Assembly (NCBI GenBank): GCA_009775355.1
Contig: VSPN01000038.1
Coordinates: 1 to 27,940 of the forward strand
Source: Muribaculaceae bacterium
GTDB taxonomy: Bacteria > Bacteroidota > Bacteroidia > Bacteroidales > Muribaculaceae
Direction of reading: 5' to 3'
Length of the DNA: 27,940 nucleotides
This document shows positions 15,883 through 24,013 of this stretch, one piece after another. The notes below the pieces were generated by a model. It was not told where the DNA came from. It did no database searches and saw nothing but the letters and a program-made list of their open reading frames with translations. Numbering within the stretch: the stretch's first letter is position 1; each line of letters begins with the position of its first letter. The position numbers and the translations under genes are program-made.

Positions 15883-16725
15883 TTACTTTTTGTTACCCTC
15901 CTTGCCGAGTATTCCTCTCAGCAGGTCAAGTCCGGTCGAAGCGCCGTTTGACTGCGTCGTGCCGCTGTCAGGGGTCTCTTTGTCAGTGCCGGAGGTGCCT
16001 TTGCCTGATTTGGTTGTGCCGCTGCCGCTCTTGTTGCCGCCCAGACCGTTGAGAATCGAGCCGAGTCCGAAACCTCCGCTATTGCCGGCTGAGGTCTTGC
16101 CTCCTGAGAAGTGGAAGCCGACGCACATGCCGTCATACGACTCCAGGATGCTGCTAAGTGCCTGCACCACCTTGATTCCTGTGAACTGGGCGACTGCCGT
16201 GAGAAGATTTTTGAATTTGGTGGCGTCGAACATCACATCCATTGAGCGAGATGTTTTTTCGACATAGGTCGTCAGTGTGGCGATTTTCATGCCGAGAGCC
16301 GTGAAGTTGAACTCGAAGACACCCGGCTGAGCACCGCTTTTCTGCGATATTGTGCCGCTGAGCTTGATTGTCTTGCATGTCAGGGTGAATGTGCCGTCGG
16401 CCTTGACCACAAGCTGGGCGTTGTTGAGCCCGTATTGCTCGTAATAAGGCTGGAGCTTGGTCTCGACTGCGGCTGCGGCAGCCACGCCTCCCGCTTTCTG
16501 AAGGAAACTCTCACCCTGGAAGCACACCGCAGGCCCGGTCGATGTCCATTCTCCCTCCATGTCGGCCACTGTGATGTCGGAGCTTGAGAAAACTCCTTCG
16601 ATTATGTTGCCGAGTGTCCCGCCAAGACCTCCGCCTAAGATGTCTCCGAGGTTTTGCGCGTTGGCGTTATTGTAGCTAAAAATGGTCAAAAATGCCGCAA
16701 TGATTGCTAATTTTTTAATTTTCAT
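15883..16725 (-). CDS. DUF4923 family exported protein
   Basis: This 280-residue protein has an N-terminal signal peptide (MKIKKLAIIAAFLTIFSYNNANAQ, cleavage near residue 23), so it leaves the cytoplasm. The core GEWTSTGPAVCFQGESFLQK ... LQPYYEQYGL followed by alternating beta-strand-like segments fits DUF4923, a lipocalin-like family of Bacteroidales with no known function. Residues from about 215 on are Gly/Ser/Thr-rich and probably disordered, ending in a short amphipathic stretch (LDLLRGILGKEG). It converges on ribE, with the strong terminator in between. Expression is probably from a minus-strand promoter in the AT-rich region upstream. Confidence 0.85.
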   Translation of the reverse strand: MKIKKLAIIAAFLTIFSYNNANAQNLGDILGGGLGGTLGNIIEGVFSSSDITVADMEGEWTSTGPAVCFQGESFLQKAGGVAAAAAVETKLQPYYEQYGLNNAQLVVKADGTFTLTCKTIKLSGTISQKSGAQPGVFEFNFTALGMKIATLTTYVEKTSRSMDVMFDATKFKNLLTAVAQFTGIKVVQALSSILESYDGMCVGFHFSGGKTSAGNSGGFGLGSILNGLGGNKSGSGTTKSGKGTSGTDKETPDSGTTQSNGASTGLDLLRGILGKEGNKK

Positions 16726-16775
16726 ATATTTTTATTGGTTAAATTGGCGCAATTGTGATGTTTTGGGGTAATGGG

Positions 16776-16808
16776 TTTAGTCTTGTTGGTTAAAAATAAT
16801 TAATTTTG
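16776..16808 (+). promoter_or_regulatory. Likely promoter of the DUF4493/PCMD operon
   Basis: TAATTTTG (16801-16808) matches the -7 consensus; TTTAG (16776-16780) is a near match for the -33 element with a 20-base spacer. It would give a leader of about 190 bases before the first gene at 17005. Confidence 0.5.
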
Positions 16809-16840
16809 TATGCCGTCAAGCATAATGCATTGTGAGGCGG

Positions 16841-16848
16841 CAAACGTA
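16841..16848 (-). promoter_or_regulatory. Possible -7 box for the DUF4923 gene
   Basis: On the minus strand this reads TACGTTTG, which fits TAnnTTTG. No -33 element is recognisable. It is 116 bases upstream of the gene and overlaps the leader transcribed the other way. Confidence 0.35.
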
Positions 16849-16873
16849 TTAAAGATTTTCGGTAGTGCGGTGG

Positions 16874-17001
16874 AATTGTTACTTACACCTTTATGTAGAT
16901 AACAATTTACAACTCCAGTTTAATCGCCTTGCAAATCTTTTTCATCCGTGCGTGAGACGCGGATAAGTTCTAATGTTTATGTACAAACAATAATAACAAT
17001 T
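16874..17001 (+). promoter_or_regulatory. Leader with alternative pairing partners next to the first start codon
   Basis: AATTGTTA (16874-16881) can pair perfectly with TAACAATT at 16900-16907 or with a second copy at 16994-17001, which ends three bases before the ATG at 17005. The two pairings exclude each other. The rest of 16726-17004 is AT-rich spacer with the two promoters listed. Confidence 0.35.
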
Positions 17002-17004
17002 ACA

Positions 17005-19596
17005 ATGAAGAATTTTAGCAAAGGATTGCTCCTTCTGGCTGCGGCCGTTTCTTCGGGACTGGTGTCGTGTAGCGACGAGAGTCCGTGGAGCGGCTCTGAC
17101 TCGGAGGGCGGAATCAATCTGAACTTCTCTTCCGACGCGCGTGTCATGCGTCAGACCAGGGCCGACGACAATGTCAGCCCGGTCGTGCCCGACGCCGACC
17201 GCTTCGGTGTGAATCTGTCGAAGTCTGACGGCTCCTATTCGAAGACATGGGCGAGTGTGGAGGCCTTCAACCGTGAGACTTCTTTCCCGATGGGAGATTA
17301 CACTTTGACCGCTTCTTACGGCGATATCGAGGAGGAGGGTTTTACCAGCCCCTGTTACAAGGGTCAGGCCGACGTGCATGTATCGCCCGGCGCGGTGACC
17401 GATGTGAAAGTTGTCGCCACTCTCGCCAACGCGATGGTCTCTATAAGGTATACCGATGAGTTCAAGGCCGCTTTCGCCGCCTACAGTTCCTCGATCCAGA
17501 CCGAAGGTCATTCCTGGGTGGTGTTCGCTCAGGATGAGGACCGTCCCGCCTATGTGGCGCCCTCTGATGTGCGCCTTGACCTCCGCCTCACAAATGAGGC
17601 AGGCAAGGTGGTCAATATCGAGCCTGCGTCGTTTACCGCGCTCGCGCGTCATCACTATGTGGTGACAATCGGCGTGAGCGCGAACTCCGCTACCGGAGAT
17701 CTCGCTCTCGACATTCAGTTTGACGACGATGTCGTGGCCGATGTCGTGGCCGTATCGCTCGGCGACGATCTTTTCAACGCTCCCGCTCCCTCGGTCAAGA
17801 CGAAGGGTTTCGAGACCGGCACTGCTCTCGATGCTTTCGAGTATGCCGCTTTCAAGGGAGAGGCGCAGTTTGACGTCTTCGCGTTCGGCGGTCTGCGCAC
17901 CGCGACTATTAATGTGATAGGCGACAACGGATATACGCCCGCTTTCGGACGCTCCGCGCAGCTTGTCAACGCCGACGCCCTTCTGCAGGCTCAGCTTGCG
18001 AGCGAGGGTATAGACTGCGCCGGGTTCTTCCGCAATGTCGACAAGATGGGTGTGGTTAATCTCAAGGGCTTCATCTCGAAGCTCCCCGCCGGGTCTTACA
18101 CCATAGAGCTCCAGGTGTCTGACGCCATGACGCGCGTCTCCGATCCTGTTTCTCTGTCGGTGGCTGTCACTCCTGTCTCTCTTGAGGTGGAGCCGAATGT
18201 GACGCCCTCGCTTCTCGACACCGAGGTCAGCATAGATGTTGCCACCAACTGTGCCGACATCCGCGACGAGGTTACGTTCAAGGCTCCCAATGAGGCCAAC
18301 CAGCTCGTCGACGCCAAGGTGAAGAGTGTCTCGCAGCTCTCTTCTCCGGCCGGCGCGGCTACACGCTCTTCGCTCCCTTACGTGTTCCGTTATGTGCTTG
18401 AGGTGGCTCCTGTCACAAGGACTGAGCTTAACATCGAGACCACGCTCGGCCGCCGCACTGTCCGCACTGTCGTAGCGGTCGGCAAACCGGAGTTCTCGGT
18501 CACTCCCGATGCTTTCGCGCGTCAGGTGATGCTCCGTGTCGAGGCCGCTTCCGATGAGACGGCCGCATGGATCTGCGACAACATGCTGGTCTACGACGGT
18601 GAGACAGCTGTTCCCTCGGCTTCCGTATCACACGCCGCCGACGGTATCGTCACCGTGTCGGGTCTCCAGCCTGCCTCTCTCTACGACGGTTTCAATGTCC
18701 GCGTGGGCGGTTTCCGCAAGGATGTGCCCGCTTTCACCACAGAAGCGGAAGCCCAGATTCCTAACGGTAACTTTTCGTCTGTTACTCAGACAATTAATTT
18801 CTCGGGAATACAGGTAGGGGGCAAGTATGAAGTTAATTTCGGTTTCAAAGGTTCATATGCGCATAAATCCTCTATTGTGCGTTCCACACCCGACAATTGG
18901 GCTACTCTTAATGATTTCACTTGCTGGAGTGGATCGGCAAATAAGAACACTTGGTTTATGGTTCCGTCAACATTTGCGGAAAACGGGTCTGTTGTAGTCC
19001 GTTCGGTTGGCTATCATCATAATGGAACAACCCCGCCGAATTCAGGAGGCACTGCCAACATAAAGTATTATTGTGAGAATGCGCCCTCTGATCTTGATCG
19101 TGCGGCAGGTGAGCTTTTTCTCGGATCTTACTCATATGATGGAAGTGAGAATCGCTCTGACGGAATAGTTTGGTCGACACGTCCGACAACTTTGAACTTC
19201 AAATATAAATACACATCTGTAGGTGAAGAGCAAGGCGAGGTGTATGTCAGGGTTCTCGGTGAAGACGGTTTGGTTCTTGCAGAAAATATATTTTTGGTTT
19301 CTGCATCTTCCGACATGACCGAGCAGACAGTAAACATCTCCGGTTATCCCTTTGGTCAGAAAGCCGTGCGGCTCGAACTTGGATTTAAGTCTACAAGGAG
19401 CGGAATCACGCCGACAATCAATATCCCGTCGGGAACTGCTCTTAACGAAGGTCAGCAATTGGGCAACAAGACCATCCCGGCCAATTCCTACAAGGCTTTT
19501 GCAAAAGGATCGGAACTCACCGTGTCTGACGTGCGTCTCGGCTATGGCTCTGCTGCCGCCGCCAACGCTCCCCGCAGGTCAGCCGGTAAAAGATGA
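17005..19596 (+). CDS. DUF4493 lipoprotein with divergent C-terminal PCMD-like module
   Basis: The ATG at 17005 gives 863 residues; an upstream in-frame ATG at 16948 would spoil the signal peptide. LLLLAAAVSSGLVSC is a lipobox with Cys22, followed by the acidic SDESPWSGSDSEGG, which resembles a surface-export signal of Bacteroidetes lipoproteins. The DUF4493 domain spans about residues 30-250 (DRFGVNLSKSDGSY ... FPMGDYTLTASYGDIEEEGF ... LANAMVSIRY). Ig-like regions follow, then a fibronectin-like domain (about 525-585), then IPNGNF and a jelly-roll-like module (590-845) resembling PCMD (AGELFLGSYSYDGS). It ends in a basic tail (APRRSAGKR). The C-terminal module has much lower GC than the rest. 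It is the first gene of the operon; function unknown, probably surface display. Confidence 0.85.
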   Translation: MKNFSKGLLLLAAAVSSGLVSCSDESPWSGSDSEGGINLNFSSDARVMRQTRADDNVSPVVPDADRFGVNLSKSDGSYSKTWASVEAFNRETSFPMGDYTLTASYGDIEEEGFTSPCYKGQADVHVSPGAVTDVKVVATLANAMVSIRYTDEFKAAFAAYSSSIQTEGHSWVVFAQDEDRPAYVAPSDVRLDLRLTNEAGKVVNIEPASFTALARHHYVVTIGVSANSATGDLALDIQFDDDVVADVVAVSLGDDLFNAPAPSVKTKGFETGTALDAFEYAAFKGEAQFDVFAFGGLRTATINVIGDNGYTPAFGRSAQLVNADALLQAQLASEGIDCAGFFRNVDKMGVVNLKGFISKLPAGSYTIELQVSDAMTRVSDPVSLSVAVTPVSLEVEPNVTPSLLDTEVSIDVATNCADIRDEVTFKAPNEANQLVDAKVKSVSQLSSPAGAATRSSLPYVFRYVLEVAPVTRTELNIETTLGRRTVRTVVAVGKPEFSVTPDAFARQVMLRVEAASDETAAWICDNMLVYDGETAVPSASVSHAADGIVTVSGLQPASLYDGFNVRVGGFRKDVPAFTTEAEAQIPNGNFSSVTQTINFSGIQVGGKYEVNFGFKGSYAHKSSIVRSTPDNWATLNDFTCWSGSANKNTWFMVPSTFAENGSVVVRSVGYHHNGTTPPNSGGTANIKYYCENAPSDLDRAAGELFLGSYSYDGSENRSDGIVWSTRPTTLNFKYKYTSVGEEQGEVYVRVLGEDGLVLAENIFLVSASSDMTEQTVNISGYPFGQKAVRLELGFKSTRSGITPTINIPSGTALNEGQQLGNKTIPANSYKAFAKGSELTVSDVRLGYGSAAAANAPRRSAGKR
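18770..19480 (+). other. Low-GC module inside the first DUF4493 gene
   Basis: Hand counts of 60-base blocks give about 40-43% GC at 18901, 19021, 19201 and 19261, against about 62% at 18541 and 19501 in the same gene. The boundaries coincide with the start (IPNGNF) and end of the PCMD-like module. Confidence 0.6.
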
Positions 19597-19618
19597 TAAA
19601 CCTAACTCTTGAACAACA

Positions 19619-20890
19619 ATGAAAAAATCATATATATTTTCATTCCTTGCGGCTGCGGCTCTGGTTTCGGGCTGCTCGAAGGAGAATCCGTTTGAAGGCG
19701 GCGCCGCCGGAAGCGGACAGGTGCTGAAGTCCGCGCTCGCCGTTGAACTCAACACCGACGAGAATGTGCGCAAGGTCGCCGCAACCCGCGCCGATGTCAG
19801 CCTCGATGATTTCACCGTGGTCTTCACACGCAACGGTGTGCCTGAGGCTAAATACAGATATTCCGATATGCCCGAGGTGGTGACTCTCCCCGTCGGCGAG
19901 TACGTCTGTAGCGCGACTTACGGCGAGAACCGCGTTGCCGAGTGGGAGTCTCCCTATTATCTCGGTCGTTCGGAGGCTTTCGAGGTCGAGCCTTACGAGA
20001 TCACAAGCTATATCGACCCGATCGAGTGTAAGCTTGAGAATGTGAAGGTCACCGTGACTTTCGACCCGGTGCTCGTGTCGCGCATGTCGACTGACTCTTA
20101 TGTCGAAGTCAAGGTGGGCGCTAACGAGGGTCTCGCTTTCACCAATGCCGAGGCTGCGTCGGGCAAGGCGGGCTACTTCCTGCATACTGCCGAGACAACG
20201 CTCGTGGCCACTTTCTACGGCGCGATCGACGGTGTGGAGGCAACCGAGACCAAATCTTACCGCGACATTCAGCGCGGATATCACTACAAGCTCAATTTCA
20301 AGCTTCATGAAGGCCCGGGCGGCAATGACACGGGCGATATCGAGGGCGAGGTCCTTATCGACGGCTCGGTCTCCGTGGTCGATGTCGATCGCGATGTCGA
20401 GATCGAGGATGATCTTGTGGATGTAGACGACAGCGAGCATCCCAACCAGGGTGGCGATAAGCCGAATCCTCCGGGACCCGGACCCGAACCGCAGGCTCCG
20501 ACTATCGTGGCTCTCCATCCAGCCGATATTGACGTTGTCAACGACGGCCATGCTCTCTCATCTTGTGTGATCAATGTTCACAGTGATGCTGAAGGCGGAA
20601 TCACAGACTTCACATGCGACATAATTTCCGACAAACTTACTCCCGAGGAACTGGATGGCGTGGGTCTTTCCTCTCATCTTGACATAGCCCACACTCCGGA
20701 TGATCTTAAGCAGGCTCTTCAGGAACTCGGTCTGCCTGTCAATGTGGCCGGACTGAAGGATGTAGAATTCAACATAACCCCCACGTTCATCGGTCTTATG
20801 GCTATGCTCGGTGAGTGTGAGCATCATTTTAAGCTGACCGTCACCGACGCCAACGGCACGACTGTCAAAACACTAAAGATCAAATTCTGA
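19619..20890 (+). CDS. DUF4493 lipoprotein, second of three
   Basis: The protein has 423 residues. MKKSYIFSFLAAAALVSGC is a lipoprotein signal with Cys19. The DUF4493 domain is the clearest of the three: DDFTVVFTRNGVPEAKYRYSDMPEVVTLPVGEYVCSATYG ... SPYYLGRSEAFEVEP ... CKLENVKVTVTF, about residues 55-245. An acidic linker (VDVDRDVEIEDDLVDVDDSEH) and a Pro-rich hinge (NPPGPGPEPQAP, about 282-293) lead to a 130-residue C-terminal domain (PTIVALHPADIDVV ... LTVTDANGTTVKTLKIKF). That domain resembles the Ig-like region in the first gene and lacks a PCMD module. It starts 22 bases after the first gene, and its stop shares one base with the next start (TGATG). Confidence 0.88.
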   Translation: MKKSYIFSFLAAAALVSGCSKENPFEGGAAGSGQVLKSALAVELNTDENVRKVAATRADVSLDDFTVVFTRNGVPEAKYRYSDMPEVVTLPVGEYVCSATYGENRVAEWESPYYLGRSEAFEVEPYEITSYIDPIECKLENVKVTVTFDPVLVSRMSTDSYVEVKVGANEGLAFTNAEAASGKAGYFLHTAETTLVATFYGAIDGVEATETKSYRDIQRGYHYKLNFKLHEGPGGNDTGDIEGEVLIDGSVSVVDVDRDVEIEDDLVDVDDSEHPNQGGDKPNPPGPGPEPQAPTIVALHPADIDVVNDGHALSSCVINVHSDAEGGITDFTCDIISDKLTPEELDGVGLSSHLDIAHTPDDLKQALQELGLPVNVAGLKDVEFNITPTFIGLMAMLGECEHHFKLTVTDANGTTVKTLKIKF

Positions 20891-23172
20891 TGACAACAGC
20901 TATGAAAAGGATAAACAAGTTTATGACCCGCTCGGCTGTTGTATTGGCTGTGGCGGCTCTGCTCCCGTCGTGCGCCATGGAGGCGCCTTTCGCCGACGGT
21001 GGCGACGGCACACTCTCGATCTCGACAGAGATCAAGGGGGATGTCGTGAAGAATACGCGTGCGATCGACTCTGACGAGATGGCTGCTCTTCGAGAGAATT
21101 TCGTGATCTGGATCTGCAATTCAAAGGGTGTGGTGAAGCGCTTCAAGGGTGTCGACAACATTCCCGAGAGTTTCAGCCTCAAGGTCGGTTCTTATGTGGC
21201 CGACGCATGGGCGGGTGACTCTGTGTCGGCGTCGTTCGACAAGAAGTTCTACCGCGCCGTGCAGGATTTCGAGATCTCCAAGGGGAGCAACGCGCTCAGT
21301 CTCGTCTGCCGCATCGCCAATGTGCTTGTCAGCGTCGATCCGGCTTCGCTCAACACCGGTCTGCAGGACATGAAGATCACGTTCTCCAATTCACGTGGCG
21401 AACTTCTCTTCACCGCCGACAATATCGGTGTCGACAAGGGCTATTTCATGATGCCCGATACCTCGGAGACCGACATTCTCTATAAGATCGAGGGAAAGGC
21501 CGCCGATGGCTCGGCTTATGTCAAGGAGGGCGCGATCGCCAATGTGCAGCGTGCCCATGAGTATTGCATGACCGTGACTGCCGACGAGCGTCCCATCACC
21601 GAGGGCGGTGCTCTGATCCGCATTTCGATCGCCGACATACCGGTGATCGAGGATGATATCGAGGTCTTCCCGGCCCCCGCTCCCCGTGGCGTCGGTTTCG
21701 ATATCGCCGGTCAGGTGGTTTCGACAGACCGCTCTTTCACCGATACGAAGGTATATCTCTGCGGTTATTACGGTCTCGCTTCTGTCACCATGGATTTCAG
21801 CGGCAATTTCACCGGTATGACCGGAGGTCAGAACATTCTCTCGAATTCGGTCATGACCGAACTCGCCGCAAAGGGTATCCGCGTCGAGCGTCAGGAGTCT
21901 TATGACGCCGCCGGTGTCGAGGGCGGTCAGGTGAATGTCGATGAGGTTTATGTCACTTTCTCCAAGGAGTTCCTTGACGCTCTCCCCGCAAGTTCCGATG
22001 AGTTCGTGGTCTCTTTCGAGGCTACCGACGCGCGCAGCCGCGTGGGCCGTGGCTCGCTCCGCATAGCCAACTCTCTGGAGGCTGTGGAGCATCCGGCTCC
22101 CGTCGGTCCCGCGCCTGCTCCCGATCCGGAGACAGACCCGATGGCCGTGCTTTCGCACAGTGCCGTCCTGACCGGTTACATCTATGACGCTGAGGCAGCC
22201 GTTGACTTCGGTATCCGCTATCGCGAGGCGGGCGCTTCGGAGTGGATCAAGGCTTTCCCCGAGTCGGCTGCCGCCGCTGCTGCCCGCCGTAACGCCCGCG
22301 CTGCCGCGACGCGTGCGGGTGTGGCTGCCTTCTCGGTGAAGATCGACGGTCTGAAGCCCGGCACGCAGTATGAGTATTCTGTATTCTGCGACGGTTTCGA
22401 GAGCGATGATATCCAGACGTTCACCACCGAGTCGATGTTCTCGATCGTCAATGCTTCGTTCGAGGACTGGAGCACATATTCCGCAAAGACCATGTTGGGT
22501 CAGAGGACCGTAATTCTGCCCGGCTCGACCGGCGACAAGCTGACTTCGTTCTGGGGTTCGGGCAACGAGGGCGCGGCCACGGCCAACAAGGTTCTTACCG
22601 ACAAGTCGACCGATATGGTTCACTCCGGTCAGTACAGCGCGCGTCTCGCCTCCTCTTCTGCAATGGGCATCATCGCAGCCGGCAATATCTTTGTCGGTCA
22701 CTATGTGGAGACTGACGTCACAAACGGCGTGCTGCTCCTCGGCCGCCCGTACGACGGCTCGCACCCCTCTAAGCTCCGCGTCTATGCCAACTATCGCCCG
22801 GGTGGAAGCGTCTCGATCAAGACTGCCAACGACAGGATCGAGGTTGTGGAGGGCGGTACGGACCATGGCCAGATCTACGTGGCCCTGACTGACGAGCCTG
22901 TCGAGATCCGTACCAATCCGAGCAAACAGAAACTGTTCGAAAAGGATGACGTGCATGTGCTCGCATATGGTCAGGTCACATGGACTGACGCGTTCGGTCC
23001 CGACGGTCAGCTTCAGCTACTTGAGATACCGATCGAATACAACGAGCGCGCCCGGTCGAAACGCCCCACGCATCTTGTCATCGTGGCGTCTGCCTCGAAG
23101 TTCGGCGACTTCTTCGCCGGCAGTGCCTCAAGTGTGATGTATCTCGACGATTTTGAACTTGTCTATGAATAG
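20890..23172 (+). CDS. DUF4493 lipoprotein with C-terminal PCMD domain, third of three
   Basis: Starting at 20890 gives 760 residues; the ATG at 20902 (MKRINKFMTRSAVVL) is an equally good start. VAALLPSC is the lipobox. DUF4493 covers about residues 40-260 (FVIWICNSKGVVKRFKG ... SLKVGSYVADAWAG ... CRIANVLVSV). An Ig-like region and a Pro-rich hinge (HPAPVGPAPAPDPETDP) follow, then a fibronectin-like domain with an Ala/Arg-rich insertion, and from about residue 518 (IVNASFEDW) a PCMD domain. The PCMD signature is clear: NIFVGHYVETDVTNGVLLLG, YVALTDEPVEIRTNPSK, LVIVASASKFGDFFAGSAS, MYLDDFELVYE. PCMD is a putative carbohydrate-related domain without proven activity. The next gene starts inside its last codons. 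Confidence 0.9.
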   Translation: MTTAMKRINKFMTRSAVVLAVAALLPSCAMEAPFADGGDGTLSISTEIKGDVVKNTRAIDSDEMAALRENFVIWICNSKGVVKRFKGVDNIPESFSLKVGSYVADAWAGDSVSASFDKKFYRAVQDFEISKGSNALSLVCRIANVLVSVDPASLNTGLQDMKITFSNSRGELLFTADNIGVDKGYFMMPDTSETDILYKIEGKAADGSAYVKEGAIANVQRAHEYCMTVTADERPITEGGALIRISIADIPVIEDDIEVFPAPAPRGVGFDIAGQVVSTDRSFTDTKVYLCGYYGLASVTMDFSGNFTGMTGGQNILSNSVMTELAAKGIRVERQESYDAAGVEGGQVNVDEVYVTFSKEFLDALPASSDEFVVSFEATDARSRVGRGSLRIANSLEAVEHPAPVGPAPAPDPETDPMAVLSHSAVLTGYIYDAEAAVDFGIRYREAGASEWIKAFPESAAAAAARRNARAAATRAGVAAFSVKIDGLKPGTQYEYSVFCDGFESDDIQTFTTESMFSIVNASFEDWSTYSAKTMLGQRTVILPGSTGDKLTSFWGSGNEGAATANKVLTDKSTDMVHSGQYSARLASSSAMGIIAAGNIFVGHYVETDVTNGVLLLGRPYDGSHPSKLRVYANYRPGGSVSIKTANDRIEVVEGGTDHGQIYVALTDEPVEIRTNPSKQKLFEKDDVHVLAYGQVTWTDAFGPDGQLQLLEIPIEYNERARSKRPTHLVIVASASKFGDFFAGSASSVMYLDDFELVYE

Positions 23173-24013
23173 CCTGAAAGGATTTTTAGTCTCTATATCG
23201 GTTTTGGCTCTGGGCGCTTTCTGCGCCCGGAGTCAAAATGTTGTTTCCGGGGGTATGCCGCCGCAGGCCGCCGCGGACGATATTCTCGCCGTGCCGCATC
23301 TCACGCCGGCGATGGTCGACTCCATCAATGCCGCCAACAGAATCATGCCGTTCGAGCGCGATATAGAGTCGAGTGTCTTCATCCCCAAGGGGCAGTGGAT
23401 CACCGGCATTTCGTTCTCATATTCGCAGTCGAGCCAGAATGACTACAGGTTTCTGATCGTCGAGGGGCTGTCGGCCGATACTTATTCGTTCAAGGTGACG
23501 CCGATGCTGGCCTACGCCTTCGGCAACGACATGGCGGCGGGTCTGAAGTTCTCTTACACCCGTTCGCTTGCCAAGCTTGAGAATACCGACCTTGTGCTCG
23601 GCTCTGAGACGTCGGCCAATCTTGACCATGTCTATTCTCTCGGTCACAACTATTACGCCACGGCTCTCTTCCGCAATTATTTCTCGCTCGGCAACTCGCG
23701 TCGGTTCGGTTTTTTCAACGAGATCCAGCTCCAGCTCGGCGGAGGCCAGTCGAAGCTGACCCAGGGCGTCGGGCCGGATCTTTCGGGAACATACGAGACC
23801 AATTTCTCGCTCGACGTCGGCATCGTGCCCGGCCTGATGGTGTTTCTCTCCAACTGGTCGGCAATGGAGGTGAATGTCGGTGTGCTCGGTTTCAGCTACC
23901 GCACCACCCACTCGGTCAAGGATCAGATCTATCACTCGCGCCGCCACTCGAAGTCGGCCAACTTCCGCATCAATCTTTTCAGTATAACCTTCGGAACAAC
24001 TTTCTATCTGTGA
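23165..24013 (+). CDS. Small outer-membrane beta-barrel protein, first paralog
   Basis: The ATG at 23165 overlaps the upstream stop by 8 bases and gives 282 residues with a signal peptide (MNSLKGFLVSISVLALGAFCARSQ). After a roughly 60-residue periplasmic stretch, FIPKGQWITGISFSYSQ starts a series of alternating strands (YSFKVTPMLAYAFGNDMAAGLKFSYTRS, ATALFRNYFSLGNSRRFGFFNEIQLQLGGG, SLDVGIVPGLMVFLSNWSAMEVNVGVLGFSYR), ending in an aromatic-rich last strand (FSITFGTTFYL). That pattern fits a small outer-membrane barrel. It is a paralog of the next gene. I know no named family for it. The context suggests it works with the DUF4493 lipoproteins, as transporter, anchor or assembly platform. Confidence 0.8.
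   Translation: MNSLKGFLVSISVLALGAFCARSQNVVSGGMPPQAAADDILAVPHLTPAMVDSINAANRIMPFERDIESSVFIPKGQWITGISFSYSQSSQNDYRFLIVEGLSADTYSFKVTPMLAYAFGNDMAAGLKFSYTRSLAKLENTDLVLGSETSANLDHVYSLGHNYYATALFRNYFSLGNSRRFGFFNEIQLQLGGGQSKLTQGVGPDLSGTYETNFSLDVGIVPGLMVFLSNWSAMEVNVGVLGFSYRTTHSVKDQIYHSRRHSKSANFRINLFSITFGTTFYL

Noticed and set aside
16726..17004. Invertible promoter flanked by inverted repeats before the DUF4493 operon
   Set aside because: Such switches are common for Bacteroidetes surface genes, but the only inverted repeat found is 8 bases long, does not flank the promoter, and no recombinase gene is nearby.
21391..22956. A 521-codon open minus-strand frame opposite the third DUF4493 gene
   Set aside because: It arises from GC-rich third positions of the sense gene. 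The sense gene has a lipobox, DUF4493 and PCMD motifs; the antisense product has no domain I recognise.
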